Assembly: GCA_036560145.1 (NCBI GenBank)
Contig: DATBRV010000105.1
Coordinates: 14,103-78,102 of the forward strand
DNA: 64,000 nt
Direction: 5' to 3'
DNA from: DATBRV01 sp036560145
Lineage (GTDB): Bacteria > Myxococcota_A > UBA9160 > SMWR01
The notes below the pieces were generated by a model that searched no databases, was not told the DNA's origin, and saw only the letters and a list, made by a program, of their open reading frames with translations. How positions within the stretch are numbered: the stretch's first letter is position 1; every line of letters begins with the position of its first letter. Below are positions 1 to 7,639 of this stretch, piece by piece. The translations under genes were made by a program, and so were the position numbers.

Positions 1-1
1 C

Positions 2-967
2 GCCTTCATGAGCGAGCTCTTCCTCGAGCACCATCTGGATCGCTTCACGAGCCCGAAGGAGGGCCACCGCGGGTCGATCTTCTACTACCTGCCCGTGCTC
101 GTGCTCGCCTTCGCGCCCTGGAGCGCGCTGCTGCCCGTCGCGCTCGCCCGCCGCTTCGGCGCGGCCAGCGAGCGCGAGCGCTGGCTTCGCCTGCTCGGCC
201 TGCTCGCCGCCGTCACCCTCGTGTTCTTCTCCGCCGCCGCGACCAAGCTCCCGCACTATTTGCTGCCGGCGCTCCCCGGCCTGGCCCTGCTGGTCGCCGA
301 CCGGCTCGCAGGGAAGGGCCCGCCGATCGACCGCCGCGCCCTCGCCTGGAGCGTGGCGGGGACGGTGTTGCTGCTGTTGGCGCTCGCGGGCGGCCTCGCG
401 GCGGCGGAGGCGATCGCCGCGCGGCTTCCCGACTGGCTCGGCGAGCAGGCGCGCAAGGCGCCCGGCCTCGCCTTCCCGCTCGACCTGGGCCCCGCGCCTG
501 CCGCCGCGGCGCTCGCCGCGCTCGCGACCGCGGCCGTCGTGATCGCGTGTCGGCGCAGCCCGAGCCGGCTCGGCTTCCGGCTCGGCGCGGGGTCGCTCCT
601 GGTCTGGGCCCTGATCGCGTGGGGGGCGACACCGCGTTGGGATTCCCACTTCCAACGGCCGCTCCGCACGCTCGCCCTCGCCGCCGCGGCGCAGCCGGAC
701 GCGGGCCAGCGCTTGCTGCTGGTCGGACTTCGCCGCAAGCCGAGCGTCGTCTTCTACGGCGGCCGGCGCACCGACACCACCAGCGGCCGGCGCCCGGAGC
801 GCGTCGCCGCCCGGCTCGCCGGCCCGCGCACCCGGCTCGCGATCGCGAGCCAGCCCGACTTCGAGAAGCTGGCCCGTTCGCTGCCGCTGGAGACGATCGC
901 GCGCGACACGGGCTACGTGCTCTTCCGCGCCGCCGCGCCTCGCGACGGCGGAGCCGCGCTACCCTGA
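2..967 (+). CDS. ArnT/PMT-family membrane glycosyltransferase, C-terminal part (5' end outside window)
   Basis: The frame is open from base 2, so this is the 3' part of a longer gene; the ATG at 8 is internal. The visible product is about 320 residues: a soluble stretch with HHLDRF and EGHRG, then several hydrophobic helices (YLPVLVLAFAPWSALLP, LLGLLAAVTLVFFSAAATKLPHYLLPALPGLALL), then a soluble tail. The FxxHHLxRF...GHRGxxFYYLPVL arrangement and the TKLPHYLLP helix are typical of ArnT-like lipid-linked-sugar transferases (GT83/PMT superfamily), which move a sugar from a polyprenyl phosphate to lipid A or protein on the periplasmic face. The catalytic N-terminal loop is outside the window, so acceptor and donor cannot be judged. 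Family call is fairly sure; substrate unknown. Confidence 0.75.
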   Translation, partial: AFMSELFLEHHLDRFTSPKEGHRGSIFYYLPVLVLAFAPWSALLPVALARRFGAASERERWLRLLGLLAAVTLVFFSAAATKLPHYLLPALPGLALLVADRLAGKGPPIDRRALAWSVAGTVLLLLALAGGLAAAEAIAARLPDWLGEQARKAPGLAFPLDLGPAPAAAALAALATAAVVIACRRSPSRLGFRLGAGSLLVWALIAWGATPRWDSHFQRPLRTLALAAAAQPDAGQRLLLVGLRRKPSVVFYGGRRTDTTSGRRPERVAARLAGPRTRLAIASQPDFEKLARSLPLETIARDTGYVLFRAAAPRDGGAALP

Positions 968-984
968 TCCGGAGCTTCGACGCC

Positions 985-1368
985 GTGAGCCAAGCACCCG
1001 TCCCCGCCTCGCAGATCGACGTCGCCTTGCAGCGCGTGCGGCGCGCCGTCCTCCTCACGTTCGCGGTCTGCGCAGCCGTGATCGCGGTCGCCGCCCCGAG
1101 CGGACCGGGGACCCCGCCGGCGAGCGGATTCCCGATCGCCGCCATCGGGCTGGGGCTGGCCTCGGTTCTCTCGCGACAGCTCTCCGTCGCCGCGCCGGCG
1201 CGGGTCCGGGTCTACCTCTCGCTCGCGAGCCTGCTGCTGGCCGGGGGCATCGGGCTGGTCGGAGTCGCGCTGGCCTTGCAGGGAGGCCCGCGCGCCACGG
1301 GGCTCGCCTACGCCCTTGGCGGGGCGATCCTCTGCCTGCGCCCCCCCGCCCGGCTCGCGCCAAAATGA
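985..1368 (+). CDS. small four-helix membrane protein, unknown function
   Basis: Predicted product of 127 residues starting at GTG 985, 17 bases after the glycosyltransferase stop, with a GAG about ten bases upstream. Four hydrophobic segments are visible (around residues 14-32, 46-60, 75-97 and 104-115), with a short charged N-terminus and a basic C-terminus ending LAPK. I do not recognise a family. The stop overlaps the start of the next gene (ATGATG: TGA at 1366-1368), so it is probably translated in one operon with the flanking glycosyltransferase and aminotransferase. A role next to the glycosyltransferase in the inner membrane is only inference. Confidence 0.6.
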   Translation: MSQAPVPASQIDVALQRVRRAVLLTFAVCAAVIAVAAPSGPGTPPASGFPIAAIGLGLASVLSRQLSVAAPARVRVYLSLASLLLAGGIGLVGVALALQGGPRATGLAYALGGAILCLRPPARLAPK

Positions 1369-2492
1369 TGAACTGGGAGCGCATCCGCAGCTTCTTCCCC
1401 GTGACGCGGACGCTCGCCTATCTGAACCACGCGGGCGTCGCGCCGATCTCGACGCGCGTCGCGGAGGCGCTCGCCCGCTACAGCGCCGAGGCCAGCGAAC
1501 GCGGCGCCTTCGATTACGCGCGCAGCATCGACGACGAGGTCGAGCGCGTGCGCGGGCGCGCCGCCAGGTTGCTGGGAGCCGGCGCGGACGAGATCGCCTT
1601 CGCGAAGAACACCAGCGAGGGCCTCGGGCTGGTCGCCGCCGGGCTCGACTGGCAGCGCGGCGACCGCGTCGTCACCTGCGACCTCGAGTATCCGTCGAAC
1701 GTGTATCCATGGTGGAGCCTGCGCCCGCGCGGCGTCGAGACCGTGATGCTGCGCAGCCGCGACGGCGCGCTCCCGTTGGAAAGCGTCGAAGAGGCGCTCC
1801 GGCATCCGCGCACGCGCCTGCTCTCGCTCTCCTCGGTCGAATTCGGGAGTGGCGCGCGCAACGATCTGCCGGCGCTCGGGCGCCTCTGCCGCGAGCGCGG
1901 CGTGCTCTTCTGCGTGGACGCCATCCAGAGCCTCGGCTGCTTCCCGCTCGACGTCGCCGAGTGCCACGTCGACTTCCTGGCGGCGGACGGCCACAAGTGG
2001 TTGCTCTCGGTGGAGGGCTGCGGCTTGTTCTACTGCCGGCGCGCCCTGATCGAGGGGCTCACGCCGCGCGTGGTCGGCTGGCGCAGCGTCGCCAACAACC
2101 TCGACTTCGACCGCTATCACCTGGAGCTCCAGGCGGGCGCGGGCCGCTACGAGGAGGGCACGCCGAACACGCCGGGCATCTTCGCGCTGGGCGCGGCCAT
2201 CGACCTGCTGCTCGAGCTCGGCCTGCCGGCGATCGGGCAGCGCGTGCTCGAGCTCAGCAACGAGCTCTGCCAGGGTCTCGCGGCGCGGGGAGCCGAGATC
2301 GCGAGCCCGCGCGCTCCGGGCCAGGCCTCCGGCATCGTCGCCTTCCGGATTCCGGACGAGGCGCCCGGGCGCACGGCCGCGCGACTGCGCGCGGCGGGCG
2401 TCTTCGTGGTCGAGCGGCGCGGCTGCGTGCGCGCCTCGCCCCACTTCTACAACTCGCACGAGGATCTCGAGCGGCTGTTCCGCGCTCTCTAG
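1365..2492 (+). CDS. class V PLP-dependent aminotransferase
   Basis: Product of 375 residues of the aminotransferase class V fold, the family of cysteine desulfurases, kynureninase and isopenicillin-N epimerase-like enzymes. The N-terminus reads FFPVTRTLAYLNHAGVAP, usual for this group. The Schiff-base lysine is K211 in ADGHKWL, preceded by the cofactor-binding aspartate in FCVDAIQSLG; GTPNTPG follows about 40 residues later as in SufS-like proteins. A cysteine-desulfurase-type active-site Cys loop is not evident, so an epimerase, lyase or kynureninase-like reaction is as likely as sulfur transfer. Starts at ATG 1365 overlapping the upstream stop; a second ATG lies at 1368. Ends just before a repeat array. 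Confidence 0.85.
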   Translation: MMNWERIRSFFPVTRTLAYLNHAGVAPISTRVAEALARYSAEASERGAFDYARSIDDEVERVRGRAARLLGAGADEIAFAKNTSEGLGLVAAGLDWQRGDRVVTCDLEYPSNVYPWWSLRPRGVETVMLRSRDGALPLESVEEALRHPRTRLLSLSSVEFGSGARNDLPALGRLCRERGVLFCVDAIQSLGCFPLDVAECHVDFLAADGHKWLLSVEGCGLFYCRRALIEGLTPRVVGWRSVANNLDFDRYHLELQAGAGRYEEGTPNTPGIFALGAAIDLLLELGLPAIGQRVLELSNELCQGLAARGAEIASPRAPGQASGIVAFRIPDEAPGRTAARLRAAGVFVVERRGCVRASPHFYNSHEDLERLFRAL

Positions 2493-2496
2493 CGCA

Positions 2497-2629
2497 ATGA
2501 ACTCCGCTCGCCTACGGCTCGCTGCGCGCTTCGCTTGCTCGATGAACTCCGCTCGCCTACGGCTCGCTGCGCGCTTCGCTGGCTCGATGAACTCCGCTCG
2601 CCTACGGCTCGCTGCGCGCTTCGCTGGCC
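2497..2629 (-). repeat. three-copy 45-bp tandem repeat at convergent gene ends (family member 1)
   Basis: Three near-identical 45-base units begin at 2497, 2542 and 2587; the third is shortened to 43 bases. They differ at single positions. Read on the minus strand each unit carries GCGCAGCGAGCC followed by NNAGGCGAGCGRAGTT. The same core occurs in tandem triplets near 9.2 kb and 20.35 kb. The array lies between the convergent aminotransferase (plus) and RNase R (minus), and the third copy encodes the last residues and the TAG stop of RNase R. No spacers differ between units, so it is not a CRISPR array. Confidence 0.9.
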
Positions 2630-4815
2630 AGAGAAAAATCGATGCGCCCGCGGATCGGGTCGGAGGCGTCGATGCGCACGCGCAGGCGGTCGCCGAGGCG
2701 CAGCCGCCGCCGCGAGCCGCGCGCGACCAGCGCGTGCGCGCGCTCGTCGAGCTCGAAGCGGCCGGGCAGGCGCGAGCTGTGCACGAGGCCCTCGACGAAG
2801 AAGGCGTCGAGCGTCACGTAGAGGCCGTGGCGGGCGACGCCGCTCACGGTGCCGGCGTGCGATTCGCCCACGTGCGCCGCCAGGAAGACGCACTTCTTGA
2901 TCCCGATCATCTCGCGCTCGGCCTCCATCGCGACGCGCTCCCGCCAGGAGAGGCGCGCGGCCACCGCGCGCAGCCAGGCGGCGTCCGCGGGCTCGCCGCC
3001 CAGGCCGAGCAGCGTCTTCACCGAGCGGTGCACGGTGAGATCCGCGTAGCGCCGGATCGGAGAGGTGAAGTGCGCGTAGTGGCGGAAGGCGAGCGCGAAG
3101 TGTCCGCGCACCTCCACCTCGTAGCGCGCCTGGCGCATCGAGCGCAGCGCCACCTGGTGCACGAGCCGCTCCTCGGGCCGCCCGGCCGCGCCACGCAGCG
3201 CGCGCGCGATCTCGGCCGGGGTGATCTCGCGCATCCCGCCCGGCGGCATCAGGCCGAGCCCTTCCAGCAGCTCCCGCAGCGCTTCCAGATCCTCGGGCGC
3301 CGGCGTCTCGTGGTTCCGGTGGATCGAGGGCAGGCGCGCCGCATCGAGCGCTTCGGCCACCGCGCGGTTCGCCGCCAGCATCGCCTCCTCGATCGCGCGG
3401 TGCGCCAGCGTGCGCGGCGTCTCCACGATGTCGACCGGCTGCGCCTCGTCGCCGAGCACGATCTCGGCGCTCGGCAGGTCGAAGTCGATCGAGCCGGCCG
3501 CGCTCCGCCGCGCCAGCAGCGCCTCCGCCACCCGCCGCAGGCTGCGCAGCTGCCCGGCGATCTCGTCGCTCTTGCCCTCCGCCGGAGGCCCGCCTTCCAT
3601 CACGCGCGCCGCGTCCTCGTACACGAGCCGCGCCCGACTGCGGATCACCGCCTGCGCCAGACGGAGCAGCCGGGCTTCGCCCGACGCATCCACCGCCAGC
3701 TCGGCCGCCAGCACCAGCCGGTCGACGCCGGGACGCAGCGAGCAGAGATCCCCCGAGAGCGACTCGGGGAGCATCGGGATCGCCCGGTCGGGGAAGTAGA
3801 CGCTGTTGCCGCGGCGCAGCGCCTCGCGGTCGAGCGGCGAGCCGGCCGCCACGTAGTGGGCGACGTCCGCGATCGCCACCCAGAGGCGCGAGGCGCCGGC
3901 CGGAAGCGGCTCCACGCAGACCGCGTCGTCGTGGTCGCGGGCCGTCGCGGGATCGATGGTGAGAAAGGGCCGGTCGCGCAGATCGAGCCGGCCCTCGAGA
4001 TCCTGCGGCCGCAGCCCGGGCGCGAGCTTCGCCACCTGCTCCAGCACCGGCTCCGGGAACCGGACCGGGAGGCGCCGCCGCCAGGTCAGCGCGCGAAAAT
4101 CGGCTTCCGGCGAGCCGGGCGGGCCCAGCACCTCGACGATGCGTCCCTCCGGATGCCGCGCCTCGGCGCGGGCGCCGCGCCCGCGCGGCCTCGGCTTCGC
4201 CGCGCGCGCCAGCGGCGCGGCCAGCACCAGATCGCCGGGCCGCGCCGCGCGCAGCTCGCGCGGGCCGATCGCGAGCGTCGGGGCGACGGTATCGCGCCAG
4301 GGCACCACCAGGCCCATGCGCGGGCGGGGTTCGAAGACGCCGACCCAGGCGTCGCGGCGGCCTTCGAGCACCTCGAGGATCTCGCCCTGCCGTTCCGCGC
4401 CCAGCGGCTGGAGCAGGACCCGATCGCCGGCGCCGGCGTCACCAGATTGCGTCACGTGCCAGGTGCGGCCGCTCTCCTCCTGCACGCGGCCGCCGGGCGC
4501 TCCCGCCCGCCCGGGTGTGAAGACGCCCTCCACGAATCCGTCGGCGCGGCGCAGGCGATGGCGCGCGCCGACCCGCTCCAGCTTCCCCTCGTCGACCAGA
4601 TCCTGGAGCGCGCGCCGCAGCGCGCCGCGAGCGCTCGGCGGAAGCTCGAGCGCGCGCAGCAGCGCGGGGACCGCGAGCGCGGGCCGTGCGCGCCCCGCGA
4701 GCGCGCGCAGCACATGCTCGGGGCGGACGCCGGCCTCCTCGCGCGGCCGTGCACGAGCGCCGCGCCGCCGCCGGGCCGGCGCGTCCGGATCGCCTCGGTC
4801 CCTGCGCCGGGCCAA
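2602..4815 (-). CDS. rnr: ribonuclease R (RNB-family 3'-5' exoribonuclease)
   Basis: Product of 737 residues. An N-terminal Arg/Ala-rich winged-helix region and cold-shock-like beta barrels precede a full RNB domain with the metal-binding motif ATARDHDDAV and the downstream signature HFTSPIRRYADLTVHR; a C-terminal S1 domain (GTVSGVARHGLYVTLDAFFVEGLVH) completes the RNase II/R architecture. It degrades structured RNA processively from the 3' end. I place the start at TTG 4815 because GAGGAGG lies five bases upstream; an in-frame GTG at 4881 would add 22 residues, has no good ribosome site and would overlap the tRNA promoter. The C-terminus ends ASEARSEP, encoded by repeat copy 3, instead of the Lys/Arg-rich tail of enteric RNase R. 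Confidence 0.93.
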   Translation of the reverse strand: MARRRDRGDPDAPARRRRGARARPREEAGVRPEHVLRALAGRARPALAVPALLRALELPPSARGALRRALQDLVDEGKLERVGARHRLRRADGFVEGVFTPGRAGAPGGRVQEESGRTWHVTQSGDAGAGDRVLLQPLGAERQGEILEVLEGRRDAWVGVFEPRPRMGLVVPWRDTVAPTLAIGPRELRAARPGDLVLAAPLARAAKPRPRGRGARAEARHPEGRIVEVLGPPGSPEADFRALTWRRRLPVRFPEPVLEQVAKLAPGLRPQDLEGRLDLRDRPFLTIDPATARDHDDAVCVEPLPAGASRLWVAIADVAHYVAAGSPLDREALRRGNSVYFPDRAIPMLPESLSGDLCSLRPGVDRLVLAAELAVDASGEARLLRLAQAVIRSRARLVYEDAARVMEGGPPAEGKSDEIAGQLRSLRRVAEALLARRSAAGSIDFDLPSAEIVLGDEAQPVDIVETPRTLAHRAIEEAMLAANRAVAEALDAARLPSIHRNHETPAPEDLEALRELLEGLGLMPPGGMREITPAEIARALRGAAGRPEERLVHQVALRSMRQARYEVEVRGHFALAFRHYAHFTSPIRRYADLTVHRSVKTLLGLGGEPADAAWLRAVAARLSWRERVAMEAEREMIGIKKCVFLAAHVGESHAGTVSGVARHGLYVTLDAFFVEGLVHSSRLPGRFELDERAHALVARGSRRRLRLGDRLRVRIDASDPIRGRIDFSLASEARSEP

Positions 4816-4864
4816 GCCAGCCTCCTCGCGGCGAAGAGCCGCGCAGTCTACGCCACGCGGGCGA

Positions 4865-4893
4865 TTGACGCGCACCGCCACGCTCCGTAGTCT
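4865..4893 (+). promoter_or_regulatory. sigma-70-type promoter of tRNA-Leu(CAG)
   Basis: TTGACG at 4865-4870 and TAGTCT at 4888-4893 are separated by exactly 17 bases, and the mature tRNA begins at 4906, 12 bases after the -10 box. Position and spacing make this a convincing vegetative promoter. Confidence 0.65.
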
Positions 4894-4905
4894 CCGGCCC
4901 CGGTC

Positions 4906-4992
4906 GCCCGGGTGGCGAAATTGGTAGACGCGCCAGATTCAGGGTCTGGTGGCCGCAAGGCCATGCTGGTTCGAGTCCAGTCCCGGGCACCA
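4906..4992 (+). tRNA. tRNA-Leu (anticodon CAG)
   Basis: A class II tRNA of 87 bases including an encoded CCA. The acceptor arms GCCCGGG (4906-4912) and CCCGGGC (4982-4988) pair perfectly, followed by A and CCA. The D region reads TGGCGAAATTGGTAGACGC, the standard leucine signature. The anticodon stem CCAGA/TCTGG encloses loop TTCAGGG, giving CAG. A long variable arm and the T-loop GGTTCGAGTCC follow. Confidence 0.97.
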
Positions 4993-5044
4993 GCCTCGCC
5001 GCTCCGCTCGCCTCCCCTCGCCTTTCGCGGCCCCCTGGGCCGGC

Positions 5045-5072
5045 TTGACCCCCCTGCCTGCGCGCTTAGGTT
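5045..5072 (+). promoter_or_regulatory. possible promoter upstream of the first lon gene
   Basis: TTGACC (5045-5050) is followed after 16 bases by TAGGTT (5067-5072), 30 bases before the GTG start. The -35 is good and the -10 is weak. No heat-shock operator such as CIRCE is seen nearby. Confidence 0.4.
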
Positions 5073-5102
5073 TGGCTGCAATTTCCAAGCCCCGGGGGTG
5101 GT

Positions 5103-7490
5103 GTGCCGGACAGCGGAGACAGCGGTCAGGAGCGCGAGCGGCGGAGCCTGCTCGGCGCGGGAGAGGAGCGCGTCGAGGTTCCCGCGATCCTTCCCGTGCT
5201 GCCCGTCCGCGACTTGGTCGTGTTCCCCGGAGTCACGGTTCCGCTTTCGATCGGCCGGGCGAAGTCCCTGGCCGCGCTCCAGCGCGCGGGCAGCGGCGGC
5301 TTCCTGATCGTCGCGACCCAGCGCGAAGCCGGCATCGAAGATCCCGGCGTGGAGGATCTGCACCCGATCGGCTGCGTCGCGCGCGTGATGCGTGTGATCG
5401 ACGCCCGCCAGGAGAGCAAGCAGGCGATCGTGGTGGGCGTGGCGCGCACGCGCCTGGGGCCCGCGCTGGCCGAGAGCCCTGCCCTGCTGATGCGCCTCGA
5501 CCCGGTGCCCGACAGCGAGGGGAACGCGGCGGCGCGCGACGAGGTCTGGAAGCGCGTCGTCGAGCTCGCCCATCGCGTGATCGATCTCCACGATGATTAC
5601 CCGGACGAATGGAAGGGATTCGTGGCGGGGATTCCCAGCGCGGGCCTGCTGGCCGACGTGATCGGCTCGACCCTGCCGCTTCCGCCCGAGGAGAAGCTCG
5701 CGTTGCTCGCGGAGCCGGATCCCGTCCGGCGGCTCGAGCGGATCGCGCGTCACCTCGAGCGTGAGGCCACCATCGCCGAGGCGCAGCGCACGCTCTCCCG
5801 CCAGGCCGGCACGACCGAGGTCGATCCCAATCAACGGGAGCGCCTGCTGCGCCGTCGCATGCGCGACATCGAGAGCGAGATCGGCGACAGCGACGCCGGG
5901 CTGCGCGAGGCCGAGGAGCTCCAGGAGAAGATCGAGGCGGCGGAGCTGCCCGCAGCCGCCAAGGCGCAGGCGGAGCGCGAGCTCCAGCGGCTGAAGGCGC
6001 TGCCGACGCACGCCCCCGATCGCCACCTGATCCGCACCTACATCGAGTGGATGGCAGAGCTGCCCTGGTCGAAGGAGACCGAGGACAAGCTCGACCTGCG
6101 CGCCGCGCGCGCGGTCCTCGATGCCGACCACCACGACCTTCAGAAGGTCAAGGATCGCATCCTCGAGTTTCTCGCGGTGCGCAAGCTGGCGCCCCAGGCG
6201 AAGAGCCCGATCCTCTGCTTCGTGGGCCCGCCGGGTGTCGGCAAGACTTCGCTCGGGCGCTCGGTGGCGAAGGCGATGGGGCGCAAGTTCGCGCGCGCCT
6301 CGCTGGGCGGGGTGCGCGACGAGGCCGAGATCCGCGGTCACCGCCGCACCTACGTCGGCGCCATGCCGGGGCGGATCCTCCAGAGCCTGCGCCGCGCGGG
6401 CTCGCGCAACGCCGTGTTCCTGCTCGACGAGATCGACAAGATCGGCTCGGACTTCCGGGGCGACCCTTCCTCGGCCCTGCTCGAGGTGCTCGACCCGGAG
6501 CAGAACGCGACCTTCAGCGATCACTACATCGAGGTGGCCTTCGACCTCTCGCGCGTGATGTTCATCGCGACGGCCAACACGCTCTCGACGATCCCGCCCG
6601 CGCTGCTCGACCGCATGGAGGTGATCGAGCTGCCCGGCTACACCGAGAACGACAAGCGCGCGATCGCGCGCGAGCATCTCGTCCCGGCGCAGCTGGAAGC
6701 GCACGGCCTTTCGCCGCAGCGCGTGACCGTCACCGACGGCGCGATCGACAAGGTGGTGGGTGAGTACACCCGCGAGGCGGGCGTCCGGAACCTCGACCGC
6801 AGCATCGCGACGCTGCTGCGCAAGGCGGCCCGCCGGGTCGCCACCCAGGGCACGCAGTCCGAGCTGGTGATCGACGAGGGCTTCGTGAGCGAGGCGCTGG
6901 GAGCCCCGCCGCACCTGCCGGAGACGGCCGAGCGCACCACGCTGCCCGGCGTCGTCGTGGGACTCGCCCACACCAGCCACGGCGGCGACATCCTCTTCAT
7001 CGAGGCGACGGTGCTGCCGGGCGGCGAAGGCGTGCGGCTGCGGCTCACGGGCCAGCTCGGCGAGGTGATGCGCGAGAGCGCCGAGGCGGCGCTCTCGTGG
7101 GTGCGCGCAAACGCCGACGCGCTCGGCCTCGCGGGCTCTCCGCTCTCCGCCGCCGAGATCCATCTCCACGTCCCGGCCGGCGCCGTCCCGAAGGACGGGC
7201 CGTCGGCGGGGATCGCGCTCGCGACCGCGCTGGTCTCCGCGCTCTCGGGGCGCCGCGCGCGCGGCACCGTGGCGATGACGGGAGAGATCTCGCTGCGCGG
7301 TCGACTGCTGCCGGTGGGCGGCATCAAGGGCAAGGTGCTGGCCGCGGCGCGCGCCGGAATCCAGACCGTCGTGCTGCCCCGCCGCAACGCCAAGGACCTG
7401 GTCGACGTTCCCGAGGAGGTCCGCGAGAAGCTCGAGATCCGCCTCGCCGACACCATCGAAGAGGTTCTCGCGATCGCGCTCGAAAGCTGA
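5103..7490 (+). CDS. lon: Lon ATP-dependent protease, first copy
   Basis: Product of 795 residues, the usual LonA length. The N-terminal LAN substrate domain begins VPAILPVLPVRDLVVFPG; the AAA+ module carries Walker A GPPGVGKTS (about 375-383) and Walker B VFLLDEIDKIG with sensor residues after it; the C-terminal protease has the Ser-Lys dyad, S701 in PKDGPSAG and K744 in GGIKGKVLAA. It degrades misfolded and regulatory proteins in the cytoplasm. GTG 5103 is the only reasonable start, 110 bases after the tRNA. It stands alone, unlike the second lon at 25-27.4 kb, which sits in the dnaK operon; the two share architecture and are paralogues, so one may be general and the other specialised, as described for LonV/LonD in Myxococcus. 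Confidence 0.96.
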   Translation: MPDSGDSGQERERRSLLGAGEERVEVPAILPVLPVRDLVVFPGVTVPLSIGRAKSLAALQRAGSGGFLIVATQREAGIEDPGVEDLHPIGCVARVMRVIDARQESKQAIVVGVARTRLGPALAESPALLMRLDPVPDSEGNAAARDEVWKRVVELAHRVIDLHDDYPDEWKGFVAGIPSAGLLADVIGSTLPLPPEEKLALLAEPDPVRRLERIARHLEREATIAEAQRTLSRQAGTTEVDPNQRERLLRRRMRDIESEIGDSDAGLREAEELQEKIEAAELPAAAKAQAERELQRLKALPTHAPDRHLIRTYIEWMAELPWSKETEDKLDLRAARAVLDADHHDLQKVKDRILEFLAVRKLAPQAKSPILCFVGPPGVGKTSLGRSVAKAMGRKFARASLGGVRDEAEIRGHRRTYVGAMPGRILQSLRRAGSRNAVFLLDEIDKIGSDFRGDPSSALLEVLDPEQNATFSDHYIEVAFDLSRVMFIATANTLSTIPPALLDRMEVIELPGYTENDKRAIAREHLVPAQLEAHGLSPQRVTVTDGAIDKVVGEYTREAGVRNLDRSIATLLRKAARRVATQGTQSELVIDEGFVSEALGAPPHLPETAERTTLPGVVVGLAHTSHGGDILFIEATVLPGGEGVRLRLTGQLGEVMRESAEAALSWVRANADALGLAGSPLSAAEIHLHVPAGAVPKDGPSAGIALATALVSALSGRRARGTVAMTGEISLRGRLLPVGGIKGKVLAAARAGIQTVVLPRRNAKDLVDVPEEVREKLEIRLADTIEEVLAIALES

Positions 7491-7579
7491 ATTCCCGTGC
7501 GGCTGCAAAGTCGCAGTCCTGTGACGTCCATCACGTTGACCCCTTCGGGCCCTACCGAACCTAACCCCAGATCAGTCAT

Positions 7580-7627
7580 GGGCTCCCGTGGAGCCCGGCA
7601 TGGGGCGCAGCGGTGCCGCCGCTGCGC
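7580..7627 (+). promoter_or_regulatory. two strong hairpins in the leader of the FG-GAP gene
   Basis: GGGCTC/GAGCCC (7580-7585 with 7591-7596, five-base loop) and GCGCAGCGG/CCGCTGCGC (7605-7613 with 7619-7627, five-base loop) are both perfect stems. They lie directly before a run of six G (a ribosome site) and the ATG at 7640. There is no U tract, so they are not a standard terminator; they could control translation or mRNA stability. Confidence 0.45.
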
Positions 7628-7639
7628 AGGGGGGTTCAG

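Noticed and set aside
2497..2629. CRISPR array
   Set aside because: Tandem units directly abut with no variable spacers and no cas genes are nearby.
2497..4890. Long plus-strand open frame of 797 codons opposite RNase R
   Set aside because: It is the antisense shadow of rnr in GC-rich DNA; the translation is low-complexity Arg/Ala/Gln with no family motif, whereas the minus strand gives a full RNB protein.
4848..7508. 886-codon minus-strand frame opposite lon
   Set aside because: Arg/His/Asp-rich composition without domains; lon on the plus strand has all catalytic motifs.
7491..7639. Cyclic-di-GMP or other known riboswitch in the FG-GAP leader
   Set aside because: The conserved core bases of GEMM-type and other common riboswitches are not seen; only two simple hairpins.
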